Shown: positions 36,667 to 48,640 of the stretch, one piece after another
Layout: every line of letters starts with the position of its first letter
How positions within the stretch are numbered: the first letter of the stretch is position 1
Assembly (NCBI GenBank): GCA_003586115.2
Contig: QVOM02000049.1
Coordinates: 18,994,273-19,058,272, forward strand
Direction of reading: 5' to 3'
Length of the DNA stretch: 64,000 nt
Source of the DNA: Salvator merianae
Taxonomy: Eukaryota > Chordata > Lepidosauria > Squamata > Teiidae
Made by a program: the position numbers and the translations under genes
Notes under the pieces: model-generated
Seen by the model: the letters and a program-made list of their open reading frames with translations, nothing else
The model's database searches: none
What the model was told of the DNA's origin: nothing

Positions 36667-36867
36667 CAGTGACAGTCTGTGACTTTAAGGGAAGGTGTTT
36701 GCGCCCCGCGGAAAGCACGCCATGGCTGTTCATGGGGCCTCTGGGCTTCCGTACTGACGCAGCAGGTCCCCTAGCGACCTGCTGCGTCAGTACAGAGGCC
36801 CAGAGGCCCCACGAACAGCCATGGCGCATGTGTGAACACCCACCCTTAAAGTCACAGGCCGCCACCG
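36667..36867. mobile_element. GC-rich palindromic hAT MITE (family D, copy 2)
   Basis: Arms CAGTGACAGTCTGTGACTTT and AAAGTCACAGGCCGCCACCG are inverted, continuing through CGCCATGGCTGTTCATGGGG and AGCAGGTCCCCTAGCGACCT. Flanks TCAATGGG (36659-36666) and CCAATGGG (36868-36875) match at 7 of 8 bases. Same family as 31268-31482. Confidence 0.8.
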
Positions 36868-37170
36868 CCAATGGGCCAGCAGAAGCAGTTGTGACTAGCC
36901 AATAAAATAACAGGACCCTCCTGGGACTTGTCATACCATCCTGTGGAGGATGCTGCATGACACTTTACGCCAGCATGGCATGTTTAAGGGTACAAATCTG
37001 CATGGCATGATTTATAGTTCTGAATCTTTTTAACTTGATCTCTAGTTCTATTTGGATTTATTTTCTGTTGACTGTTTTTTACCCACAGTCAATAAGTGAT
37101 CATTCTGGCCAAAGCGACCACAAATGTCCTGCATGAAGGGTATATTGTGAGGATTTGCAAGGGAGTCTTG

Positions 37171-37281
37171 GGTTCTATCTGCACTGGGCCTTATTCTGGA
37201 TTATATCTTGGGATAGGAACCTGACATCCGCATGCTGGTGCAGACTATGGCAGGCCCCACTGATGGTCCACAGAAAGGGCC
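37171..37281. mobile_element. Short MITE, same family as 14028-14119 and 43419-43541
   Basis: GGTTCTATCTGCACTGGGCC at the left, CCACAGAAAGGGCC at the right, and an interior CTTATTCTGGATTATATCTT block that is the reverse complement of the 14028 copy. Confidence 0.6.
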
Positions 37282-39669
37282 TTGATGAAACATTTTTAGA
37301 TATGTGTCTCCCTTCTGCTTCATTGGACGTACTAGCCTTTGCTTACCTTCACTTTATTATTTATGTCTGGGTGGGTCCTTCCAGTTATCTTTGGAGCTGA
37401 GAATGAGCTTTTTTTTTTTTTTTGCCCTAATATCTATTTGGCCTATTTGGGGTTTCTTTTTGTGCACTTCACTTGAGTTATAAGGATGTCTTTGGGCAAC
37501 CATCATGAGGGTGTCTTGGAAATTGATTAATTTGGTCCTGTTTGGTGGAATGTGTGTGTCAGTACTAGGTGACACAATAAAAAATGGAAAACAAGAGGGT
37601 TTGGATCAACCAACAAGCAACAGGATAGGTGGTGAGCTGGAGTACAGGATCCTGGCAACTGGGTACTGAAAACTGTGACCCAAACATGTATCAAAAGCAA
37701 GATCTGCACAAGAGATCTTGCAACAAGATTTGTGAGTTAAGAGGAGCACTAAGCTTGTAGCACACCTCTTAACACTTCTGAGTGCCATTTCCAGCCATGC
37801 TGCTCGGCTCCTCCCAGCCTGTAGCTTTGGAACCAGGGAAGTTTTGTTCCCTAGCTGTGAAGGAAGGCCAGGATGAGGATGCCAGCATGCAGACAGCCAC
37901 CAGACAGTGGCCCTTTACCCCATTCCTCGCTTGATCAGCCAAAAATGGTCTCTGCCGCGCATGCCACAATGTGGCATGTGGACGTTGCCATACAGTTCTT
38001 CCCTGCAAATGGGACTTCCCTGTTCCTGTAGTCCTAATGAAATCTCAACTTATGTGTCTTCCTTTCCACATGTGGGCACATGTGTTTAGCGCTGCTTGGA
38101 GCACTGGGTCAGCCTTTTGGAAAACAAAGATTTAAATGATAACTCAACAGACTGACTCGATAAATTTAAAGTGAGTTGCCTATATTTCAGTATTCTCCTG
38201 CATTTTAGCTCAGTGTTAATTAGTGGCTTTAATTTTTCTTTGGAATTGTTAACTGCGATTATCTAAAGAGGCATGGTATACTCTGATGGTCATTAGTCAT
38301 TTTAATACACTGTTATACTGGATGCCCTCTGTGTGTGAATTTTTATGTCCATTAAGACATGTCTGTATGCAACTTTATTGTTTCTGACACTTAAATGTGT
38401 AGAATTTATTCTTATGAGCTGGAAGCGGTCGTTCAGTGCTGACATTTTAAGTATGACAATAATCCAAGTAATTGTCACTCATTCACTTAACTGGAGACAT
38501 GTTTACTTCCTGAGAGAACTAATTAGAGTACAGTGTTACTATCTTTTAATTGCAAAAAGTGTTTGCTTTTGTTTTCAGTTTTGCATTATGCCACTATTTT
38601 TCACAGCTCACAAACCTTAAAGAATCTTTTAGTAAATGACACTCTACTGCCACCTTCTTTGTCCCTATAAAATTCTGTGATACCCAGTGAAATCTCAATA
38701 TTCAAACACCAGTCTTCCAATTAGATGTTCATACTGAAAAATAAAAGTATGAAGTTGGTGCAATATAAATCCAGGCTTTTCGTGCATTACAGCAAAAACA
38801 TACCAAATGGAATAAAAGAAACCTACGACAGCCATAGCGGAACTGAAAATAGAATAGAATTAAACTATGGAGTATATTCTTAATCAGAAGTAAAGGGTGA
38901 TTCTGAACTGACTGGTATACTGGACTAGAAAGTGTAATAAGAGCTTACCTTATGCACACAGGTATAGTCCCAGGTGAGTCTCCTTTGGACTGTACCAGTA
39001 TACTGGCCGGGCAGAATCACTCTAAGTTGAACCCAGTGGGCATTTCTGAGTGTGCATAGCCTAGTTATGAAACACTGGATCTAAAGCCTAAATCAGCCCC
39101 TAACCATCTTTTCCTGAGTTTTGACTATCTTATCAGATTTTTTAAAATTATGGAGGGAAACGTTACTTATAATGCAAAGACAATATGTTCAATAGTAAGA
39201 GGTGGAGATTTTTCAGTTTCCTAATGTTGCATTTCTCCTTTGCTGTTCTGCTTAGCTTGCAGATAACAATGAATGTTCATTTAGCAGTAGCGCTTTGGAG
39301 CTGACAGGCTGTAGGTTTTCTTGAATTAGTTGCAAAAATGGAGAAGAGATTTTCAAGGCAGATAGCATAAATAAAATGGCCAGAGACAGCTGGCGTGTTC
39401 CACCAGCTGCTCCTGAGAACCACGGGCCACTAGTGCTATGGGAAAGGTGTTTTGACAGAAAGAGGAATTTCAAATGCTAAGTCCAATTAACTGTAAACCA
39501 CTTTAAGCTTCAATGGACAGGTAATATGTAGAGATAAGTGCCAAGTAACAAGTATGTTTTTAGGGAGCCTGCAGATGACAAAAGGAAATTCCAGGATCTT
39601 CCTTAGATCCCAGAATTGCCTCTTGCTGCCTCTGCCAGACAGCAGGAGGTAATAACAGCAAAATATGGA
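37282..39669. other. Intron 3; no gene; possible conserved element 38110-38640
   Basis: From about 38110 to 38640 the DNA is AT-rich, repeat-free and rich in homeodomain-type words (GTTAATTAG, CTAATTAGAG), without a coding frame that has splice sites. This texture is often conserved non-coding DNA. Family B vocabulary (GACTGGTATACTGGACTAG) appears at about 38895-39010. Confidence 0.35.
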
Positions 39670-39848
39670 ACTCTTATCTCTGTCTAGCATTTTTGCGGGA
39701 TTCTTCCTCATGCAAAATACCCGTATGTAGGAAGTGCCCACCCACTTCCCTTTGTGGGGTGTGTGTGTGTGTGTATGTGCGTGCACTTCCCACATATGGG
39801 TATTTTGCAAGAGGAAGGATCCTGTGCAGAGACACAGAGGTAAGCAAT
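39670..39848. mobile_element. Foldback MITE with a (GT)n at its apex
   Basis: The left arm GGATTCTTCCTCATGCAAAA then TACCCGTATGTAGGAAGTGC is inverted on the right as GCACTTCCCACATATGGGTA and TTTTGCAAGAGGAAGGATCC. The loop holds a (GT)n run. Weaker complementarity may extend outward to about 39560 and 39910. Confidence 0.65.
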
Positions 39849-41743
39849 TGTTATTATGGGAAACCCAGAATCATTGCTGGATTTTCCGTAATAGTTTTTG
39901 TTCGATTAACCAGGGTCTATATTGCGATGGCCACAAATGTGCATCACAATCCCAAAATTGTTCCAGGAACATCATGGGGTTTTACACATGTCTGGAGGAA
40001 ACAGTGATTAGAATGTAAGCATGATTCTCACATCAACAACATCATCGCCTGCCTATAGGCGTGTGGTGTTATTCTCTGTGCACATATCCTGCCATTGGGA
40101 AGTCCTTTCTTCCTGAAAGTGCTAAATACATGATGTTGGATCAATTTCTGGAGCAAAGCAGCCATGTAGTCTGCAAAAAGAATGCTTCAGAATCACTGGA
40201 AGAAATCAGTCAATTTTGCTTTGGGATCATTTCAAGTATTAAATACAGTTCAGCTCTGTATCATTCATACAGGTGATATTTTTACTACTTATACATTTTT
40301 GTTTCTAATTTTGCAGTAAATGAAAAGGGGAGGAAGGTACGAAGGGCACTGAAACCTGTTTCCTAGCCACTGGGAATCTTAGATTGCATTTCTTGTGGGC
40401 GGGATGCAACCTGGAGCCAGGGTGACTCAATAGGAATTGCATGTGAGCCAGCTTGGGATGATACATGATGAACAAATACCTTGTGCCTCATAGCATCTCC
40501 TGGACCTGAAAACATCACTGTGGTGGAGAATCTTTCTTACAGCAACAAAGTCTCTGACCAGGCTGGTTTTGCAAGCAGACCGCAAATGGCCCCAGAAGTC
40601 AGCCATTTTTGTTCTGGTGCAAAAGCAACCTAGGCAGAAACTGGTCTAATATGTTGTCTTCTCCCATCGCTGTCTCTCCACATGGGTGATGGGAGGTGAC
40701 ACAGGTGAAATGCACCATCCTGAGGTTATTTGATGTGGATGTGAGATAAGCGAAGTCCCGGGGCTGTTGGGATGGCACAGGAGATGACCTGGATTGCATT
40801 GTCCTAGCAGTGTCATAGTGTTTTGGCACCCCATTTTTGGGTCAGGTGGGATATGCCCTAGGCACCGTTGGGAATGCAGCCTTATTTAGTGACTCTTCTA
40901 GCTTCTCAAATATGAGCAGCTACTACTTATACATTTTCAAACATGTTTACAAATGTTGAAGGAAAATTCTCAGAATGCTGACACTTTATCAGTGGCAAAC
41001 TCTATATCTTGTCATCCCTCTATACATTTTGAAGAGGTTTAAGTACAATAGCCTTAGACGCATTTTTGTTATTGAACTGAAAATCAACATTGAATTGAAA
41101 TGGTCTGTATTTTCATTGGCAATCTTGCTTTTCTCCAAAAGAATGCCTTTTTTTTCTTTTTTTTTTAGCAAATTTTACTTTCCTTGCCAAAATATTCCTT
41201 AATGTTTCTCAGTTGTTTTAATTGTACGGCCCCCTGGTTATAAATGCACCATACACTATATCATTTTGCATTCTACAGATTGTCTTACAAGCTTTTAAAG
41301 AGTCGTTTTACCTCATGTATGGCTTCTTCTTCGTGTTTTGTTCATTATTCCTCAAATTATATGTATCTTTCTTTAAGTTAATATCTTCCTCCATCACCAA
41401 CCAAAACCAGTTTGGTTTGAAACAGCATTATTTGAGGTTTTCAGAATTTGCTGTGTGCTGCAGGGAAGCATAAACTTTGATTCCCATAAGGAAGAATTCA
41501 TGAGACCAACAATTGTGTTCGATACTTCTAGCAGTCATATCCTCTGAAGAGGGGTATCATAGCCATATCTGGCAACTTAGGTTCGAAGCAGATCTATGGA
41601 ACTCAGCATAACAAACCTAAATCTGTGACACGTTTGTCTCCTGTAGTTGCCCAAGTAGAAAAGATGACTTGTGAAGTGATTGGAAGCTGATCTATTTCTA
41701 TTGACTGTGCAGTTTGGTAGTTAAAATGACTATTAGAAGCAAA
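39849..41743. other. Intron 3; no firmly supported exon
   Basis: A 48-bp stretch, 39967-40014, has AG before it, GTAAGC after it, and is open in the phase the gene needs, but its acceptor is weak and it lies in repeat-like DNA. A 71-codon ORF at 40061-40276 ends at CAG|GTGATA but its acceptor gives the wrong phase. Neither is called. Confidence 0.35.
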
Positions 41744-42275
41744 GGGCCTTTCTGCACTCACCTCTTTGTGGTCTGAACCAGTGAGTCTGCACCAGCCAGG
41801 TGTGCAGGTTTGGACCATGGAAAAGTGTGGTCTGGAACTGTGTCTCCTGCACGATGCCACTGGTCCAGAGCAGCCTCCGCTCCAGCCTCAAAACTTGCAT
41901 GAGCTTCAGGTTTGGGCTCTGAATGCTATGAAGGGCTAGGAATGAAAGTTCCTAGCCTTGGACCTACCAGGGAACCCATTTCACTGGTACATTTTGGTGT
42001 GATACCAAAATGGGTCCTCCAGTAGTCCAGAAGATGGAGGCATGCCCTCTGCATACCCCAAGTTCTGGACAAGGCTGTTCTGGTTCACTGGTAGACTTCA
42101 GTGTTGAGATCTACTGGTAATACTGAGCAGGACCTCCCTGATTGGGATTGCACACCATCCAGTGCAGGCAGAGCATATTTGCTTCACAGATAGGTGCTAA
42201 CATGTGGACCAGTGAGGTTCTGAAGTGGACTTCATGACCCCTTGTTCCAGAACTAAGGTAAGTGCAGAAAGGCCC
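41744..42275. mobile_element. MITE family B, reference copy with perfect 15-bp inverted ends
   Basis: GGGCCTTTCTGCACT at 41744-41758 is exactly complementary to AGTGCAGAAAGGCCC at 42261-42275. The 532-bp interior has words such as GGTCTGAACC, ACTGGTAGACTTC and GGACAAGGC with no coding capacity. No clear 8-bp duplication was seen. Related copies are at 59066, 45810 and 25228. Confidence 0.75.
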
Positions 42276-42609
42276 AAAGACTATGCAGCCCTAATCTAAG
42301 CTGACTCCAGATGGCAAGAGGAAAACACAGGTTATAAAAGGGAACCTGGCATTGCCCTTTGCTGTAGTATGCTAGGTCCATGCAGCATAGATTAACTTAT
42401 TGGCTTATTTGACAAAATCCATGCAGCATTAGCTCATTGAGAGCTTCTGTGTGTTTGCCCCATTCCTGCCTCCCTTCTCTTTTTTCCATTTTTGGTGAGC
42501 TGCTGAAAGTTCTTAGGGAGTGGGTACCTCCTGAACCTCTCCAGACATGTAGATAAGCAAACCTATTCCAGGAAATCTGGTGCTGCGGTTGGTTTTTCAA
42601 TAACAGCAC

Positions 42610-43035
42610 TCCAATGTCTGTTCAAAGTCTTAGCTTCCTTTTTGCTTCCAGATCCACTTCAGGGTGTTATTTGTGTCTTGGGTCACAAAAATTTGAAGGA
42701 TGGCTTCCTCCCAAACAGACCTGCCCAATGTCTATGGTCTATGTGAGAATCTTTCCTTGTGATTCTGTCCCTTGGGGTTGCCCTTGGTGTGGAGCTCAGG
42801 CAGGGACTTTCTCTGTGGTGGCCCCCAGGTTGTAGAACAGCTTTCGTGTAGAAATTCACCAGGCGGCGACAGTGAGCAGTTTTCACGAAATTGACAAGTT
42901 GCATTTGTTTAATTAGCCATTTGAGCTTTAAGGGTATTTTATATATATTTTAACCCACTATTGTATTTGCTTAAAAAAATTTCTTCCTGCAACTGTGGTA
43001 TAGGGTGGGGTATAAATTAAATGAATAAATAAATT
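42610..43035 (+). mobile_element. CR1/L2-type LINE 3' tail
   Basis: Blocks CCACTTCAGGGTGTTATTTG, CTTTCTCTGTGGTGGCCCCC and GTATAGGGTGGGGTATAAAT appear in the order expected for these LINEs, ending in AATAAATAAATT. No intact reverse transcriptase frame. Confidence 0.65.
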
Positions 43036-43418
43036 GTATTGAGTTGCGAACACCATGGGAAATGTGTAGCAATCCCAACACAATGCTGCTAGAATTTCCC
43101 TGCTTTAGTCATTTCTGGAAGTAGCCTAACTTCCAATCAGCTGCTCAGTACTGGCTTCTTCACCTTATGTCAGCAAATCAAGATCTTGAGGTGTGAAGGT
43201 GGGTTGAAGCTCTAGCAGGAAGCCTTGCTTTAATTTTGCTGAACATATTTCTGTCCAGTAGCTGCAAAATAAGGCTCCAATAGGAGCTAACAGGGTGTGA
43301 ACCCTTGCCATCTTCCCAAAAGCAATACTTTAGCTACTGCTGATTACAATAGCTACGCTGATTACATTTGCTTTTAAAAATATCATTGTATCTCTGAATT
43401 GCACCAATAGCAAATCAT

Positions 43419-43541
43419 GGCCCTTTCTGCACTGGAGCTTATTCCAGCAGGGCTGGCCCATAGCCTGCTGCATTCTGTATTAGCATGCAGACAGCAGGCC
43501 CCTATTCTTTTATATATCCAGCCCGAGTACAGAAAGGGTCC
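43419..43541. mobile_element. Short MITE with inverted ends
   Basis: GGCCCTTTCTGCACT at the left and GTACAGAAAGGGTCC at the right are inverted with few differences. The interior shares CCCCTATTCT and AGCCTGCTG-type blocks with 14028-14119. Confidence 0.65.
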
Positions 43542-45809
43542 ATAACTCCACAAGTAATCCATTCATCATTGTGGTGGTGATTAATGCCTGATTAATTCTG
43601 TGCTGCGTTTTTGCTACTGCTGCTTCTGCCACTACTGCAGAACCGATCTTCATCCTCCAGTCTAAAGGATCTTCTTTTTCTGCAGTAACCCATGTGCACT
43701 GTCTGTATTTATCCCATTGAGATCTGTGTGGGTGTAGTGCTTGGACAAATAGATTGCTTGATGATTATTTTTACAGCCTTCTAACTCACTCTACACTTCC
43801 TCCCGCCTATTAAGAGGTCAGCGATTTGGAGACACTACAAAAAACACGTGGAACAATTCCAGCAATCATAAATGGGGTTTGCTTCAGTTTCTGTGAAACA
43901 AGCCCTTCAGAATAAAAAAAAGGAGAGCACGAGTAACTCAATTAAAAGCAATAGGCACATCAAAGCATGGAAGATACAGTGAATACGCTATTAAACGTCA
44001 TGGATTAAGTTTTCTTTGCATCATTAGTGCATATCTAAGCCATTTGGCGATATCTAATTCAATAAGGAGCCAAGCATCCTGATTTCTTCGTGCCAAAAAT
44101 GTCCAATGAGATCATTCCTTGGGAAGATCTTAATCTTGTTGACAGTGCAATGCTATCTTATGCATGTCTGTTCAGAAATTCCATTATGTTTTGTGGACTT
44201 TATGCTGGTAAATAGATAGACTGTAGCCTGACATAGTGGAACATCCCTGAATGAACCTATGTCATAATTTTTTTTTATTTATTTTTTTTGGTTTGGCTTG
44301 ATATTTTTAAGGCAAAGAAGTAGAATCACGAATATTCCTTGAACAGTTATTGCCTTATAGTTTTTGTCTAATTACTGATCTTTGTGTAAGGTCGTATTCT
44401 TCTCCAGCTTCTCTAGATCTTTTCTTTGCTCTGGGAAATTTGGTGTTACATGTGACCTCTCAGGAACGCTTGACATGTGCAGTAGTATATTTCCTGACCA
44501 TCACACCCCACAACAACAAAAACTGTATAAATCACCCTGAGATGTGGCCCCACCTCTGTATTTTTTCTCTTATTCGAAGAATGTGCTGAGTGCCTCAAAA
44601 TGTTTGTGAGAAAGAGTGTACAGCCATGGGCATATATTAGTCTATGCGTTGTGGCTTCTGGGGTTTAAAATGGAATGTATACAGTACAGAGCACAAAAAT
44701 AAAGTATGGTGGCTTTGATGTCTTTAGTGAAAGTATTATTTTTTTTTTTAAAAAATGGGGCTGTGGGAACCAAATATAAAGGGCACAGAATAAAGAGCTT
44801 TTGAGTATTCTTTGTATGATTCTCTTTCCCAGTTGTAAGAGACTATGTCCCAGTTTTCATGGTAAACTTTTGCAGCCAATTTGTATAGTTTGTTTCAGTT
44901 TTAGTATTACAAATGATGTTAACTGTTAGCACTGACAAACCCTCCTCCTTGAGTGGAAGGCCAGCAGAACTGGTGTTGCATTCAAATTTTATATAATCTT
45001 GCACGTACCGAAATCCAGAAGGCTGAGCAGGACAGTTAGAATGTTATAGATTTTAAACAATATTAGTTGATTTTATATAATATTTGGTTTTTAAATTTTG
45101 TTTTTGATATGGTCAATATTGACTAATCAATAAAATTTCTGCTATGTTATATAATCTTGTGCAGCTATAATGGGGAAAAATGCGTATCACCCATCAGCTG
45201 GTTAAAGACCTATAATAACTTTAGTAAACATTCCCAATTCAAATCCAAATGAGGTAGGTTCTCAGCCTCTTTCACCTTGCCTCCTCCGTCTCATTACAAC
45301 TTGTCATTGCCAAGGTTACTATGGGACAGATATCTAGGTTGCAGATTTGCTAAAGAGCTACAGTTTTAAGGTTGTGGGTGCCTGTTCCATAGCTCCTGCA
45401 CACAGGAAATCTAGAGCTATCTGGCAGGAAGTTTGTGCGGCATGTTTGTGGCTTCTTTCTTCTTCCCTCTGAGGTATGCATGACAACTTTGTGATGTCTC
45501 TCGCTAACATCCAGCTTAGGAAACTATATTTAGCACTTCTTGCCATTACTCTTTCAGGGGAAACATGTCCTTATTTGAAATAATAATTCTAGTTTTCTTC
45601 TTTCTTCCCTAAGGAAACTGTGGTACCTAAACATACACTGCAGCATGTACTTCATCAGAACTTGGGTTTTGTACTTGTTCGAAGTTTTTGTAATATATGT
45701 CCTCTAAGTTTAAGTAGAAAGAGAGTTTGGAAGTGTTGCTCCATGGAGGATGGTAGAGGAAAGAGTGAGGTTCTGAGTGAAAGCCCTCATTTGATATTTC
45801 CTGACTCTT
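43542..45809. other. Intron 3; no gene; possible conserved element 43750-44150
   Basis: From about 43750 to 44150 the sequence is repeat-free, with GGCGATATCTAATTCAATAA and GCATCATTAGTGCATATC blocks typical of conserved non-coding DNA. Later parts are AT-rich with T-runs (44270-44290, 44730-44740). Confidence 0.35.
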
Positions 45810-46206
45810 TCCACAGTTGCCAGTAGATCGGACCAGGAACCAGTCTGTGGGATTCTCTTCTGCACACTGGTGTGGACTACAGGAAGCTTCAACCCTTTCT
45901 GTTTGCTCCATTCTCACAGGGCAGAGCATAGACTGGACTAGAGTGCCCAAACAGTGTCCTAGTCTGGTATCAGCTTACTAAGGGATGGTATACTGGACCA
46001 CAGAGGTGTTAGACGGCACACCTCCATGGTCTAGTATACCACAACATTTGGTATACCACAAGGGTGGGATCTGGTATACCATTTGGAGGCACCCTGCACT
46101 GACTCCAAAGGTGGTGTGAGCTACAAGCACTGCAAAAGGCAAAGCGTGGCAATGTTTGGAAAAAAACAGGGATTCACATACAAGGAAGTGAGGTTCCATA
46201 CTTGTG
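45810..46206. mobile_element. MITE family B copy
   Basis: Contains TAGATCGGACCAGGAACCAG, GGTATACTGGACCACAGAGG and CTCCATGGTCTAGTATACCA, in common with the 59066 copy. Confidence 0.55.
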
Positions 46207-47255
46207 TGACAATGAAATTCATTTATGGGAGGGAAGAATCACTTTACTTTGATGCCTTCAGCAATAAGTGACCTGTATTTGACCCAGAACCAAAGCTGCA
46301 GCAGATGGGAAGGAAAGGCTGCATTTTTGCTCTCACATGTATGCAGGGGCCTTTAAAATAAACCAATATGAATGCAATGGCCTTTAAAATAATACCACCA
46401 ATAATAATAGGAAACACAAGGGATAGGAATGATTTGGGCCAATTGTATTGTTATGGGACCAGTGGTGTCAAAAATATATCCCTAGGGGAATGTGGTTATG
46501 CAGACATGTGCATTTGAGGAAATTTTAAGGGACACAAAAGAAAACATAAACAGAAAAATGTGACAAACTACATTCAAAACCACATTGGTATGCAAACTTA
46601 TTGGAAACTGCTTCTTTTTTAAAGCAGCTCTGCAAAAATCTACTGTAGGCAGAAGTTTATATTGGCAAGTCACACTTTGCATCATGCTCTTCAACAGCAG
46701 CAATCCAGGCACATAACCAGTGCAATTAGTTTGTGTGGATCTATTCTCAGGCACTGAAAGCTGAAAACAAAACAAGCATTGGTCTTGATGGTTGTGTGAA
46801 TGCATTTAGGGATACTAAAAGCAAAAATCAGGGGTGAAAGCAGCAAGACAGCATTTAGGAGAAGCTATTCATCTTATGTCCTTAAGGACTAGGGATGACT
46901 ATGGGTTAGAAAGGAATGGGGAACAAAATGTTGCAAAGTGTAATTCCCCACTTTGGAGTGATCTTATAAATGAGCTAGCTATTTATTTATTTACTTTTAT
47001 ATACCCTGCTGAGAACTCAGGGTGGCTCTAACAAGTAAAACACATACATACATACATACATACATACAATTAAAAGCAATTTAAAAGAGCAGTTGCTGTT
47101 CTCACTTTATGGAGATATATGGAACCTTTTAAAGAGGAAGAGGAAAGAGACGGAGATGGAGAAGGAGAAGAACACCATACTTGTGTGACAATGAAATTTG
47201 ATGCCTTCAGCAATAAAAATGAAGAACAGAAGAAAAAGGGAAATAGAGTCTAACA
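46207..47255. other. Intron 3; no gene; (ACAT)n at 47042-47068
   Basis: A short segment ACACCATACTTGTGTGACAA at 47171 repeats the motif at 46196-46216 (with GAAATT and GATGCCTTCAGCAATAA following in both), showing a local partial duplication of about 60 bp. Otherwise unassigned. Confidence 0.45.
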
Positions 47256-47750
47256 GCCTTTTTGCACTTGTTGCCTAGTGAGCAAGCTCAATAGACAAGT
47301 GCATCCACACTGCAAGGTGACCTGTGTGACCATGAGCAGACTCTAGCTGCTCCTGACTGAGGCTAGCTGTGGAGCACTAAATTGTGCTCTACAACTTGAC
47401 CAGGAGCAGCTAGTCTGCCCCTGGTAAAGTGTATGTGGACCCCCTTTCAGGTGCGAACACATGGCTGAGTGGTGTGCCGAAGCTGCGCATGCATGAACAT
47501 GTGTTTCTGCCTGTGCATGCCTGCATGGTCCGTGGTGTTGCTGTTCACCATGGCAGCAGCTGGATGCTTCCCAGCTGCTGTCATGGTGAAGGTCAGGAGC
47601 AGCACGTCAGGATTCACAGGGCAAATGCTGGTATCCTACTGGTATTCCAGTCTAGGACTCACAGTGAAGACAGTGCCCACACTGTGGGGTCCATTCCACC
47701 TTAGAACAGGGTAGTTATCCTGTTCTAAGGAACCAAATGTGAAAATGCTC
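47256..47750. mobile_element. MITE family A, copy 4, full length
   Basis: The left end GCCTTTTTGCACTTGTTGCC and the right end ACCAAATGTGAAAATGCTC are imperfect inverted repeats. It shares the internal blocks GGAGCACTAAATTGTGCTCT and GAGCAGCTAGTCTGCCCC with copy 1, and a right-end hairpin, CCTTAGAACAGGGTAG...CCTGTTCTAAGG. Confidence 0.7.
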
Positions 47751-48640
47751 AAAGATAGACTGACAAGACTATGAAAATATTTTAAATACATGTACTTGGC
47801 TTGGTTATGCACATTTCACTTTGTCATTTTTGCATATATATGTGTTTAGATTATTTTTGGTTTACACTGTTCTGGGCTGTTATCTGGGAAGAAAAGCAGT
47901 AGGTCAAATATGAATGAATTAACGAATGGATGAACAAGACATTATGAACTGAGGACTGCTTCTTTTCTTTTCTCATAGGAGAGTGTTGGTGAGGTACTTA
48001 AAAAAGAAAGGAATTTGGTTGATGGATGCATCTAGGACACAATTTCAGGATCAGGATTAGCCTTGATGAAAGACAAACATTTTTCAGAGGAAGAAAGCTT
48101 GGGATCTTTGAGAATGATGGGACTCAACATACAACTTCTAGGTCCCTTTGACATTTTTTCAACCTCAGAATCCCCAATTGCAAAGCAGATTAATAGTAGG
48201 TCACTTATTTTGGTGGAATTGTGGGAGACTAGCACCTCTGGCACTTGGCCATTGATTGTCCTGCCACCTTGCCAATGTGTAGTCAGCTTTTTGGTGCCGT
48301 TTAGATGGTGTCAATGAAACAAGTGAAACACAGACGAAGTGGTGACATGAAATGAGGTGATCAGTGGGCAATTGTGGAGCTTCAGTTAATATCTTGTTTT
48401 TGAGCCTACTCAACTATTGTTTCATTCACAACAAATCAACATGACTCGATCAAAGGACTTGTTTTGATCGAAGGCAGGAATGAAATCAGAGCTGTGCTCT
48501 TTATCCCCCCCCCCAATGGTTACATTTTGCCATTCAGCACTGTCTGACACTCCATTCAATCGGTTTCACCTGCAGGTTTCTTCCCCACCCTCACACCATA
48601 AGCCAGCATTCCATAAGAGCTAAATATGCTCAATCCTTAC
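47751..48640. other. Intron 3; no recognised gene
   Basis: Unassigned DNA. A splice-like site at 47978-47982 (TTCTCATAG) is followed too soon by a GT to form a credible exon. Confidence 0.4.

Noticed and set aside
37089..37136. Good acceptor (CTGTTTTTTACCCACAG) followed by 15 open codons
   Set aside because: All three frames stop before a credible donor, and the open frame has the wrong phase for this gene.
39967..40014. 48-bp phase-compatible exon candidate (AG before, GTAAGC after)
   Set aside because: Weak acceptor, repeat-like surroundings and no coding signature; kept only as a test for hidden exons.
40059..40270. 71-codon open stretch ending at CAG|GTGATA
   Set aside because: Its acceptor gives an incoming phase that does not match the exons on either side, and it follows a foldback element.
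43685..43737. Acceptor-like CTTTTTCTGCAG followed by an open phase-2 stretch
   Set aside because: The only donor candidate (GG|GTGTAG) is poor.
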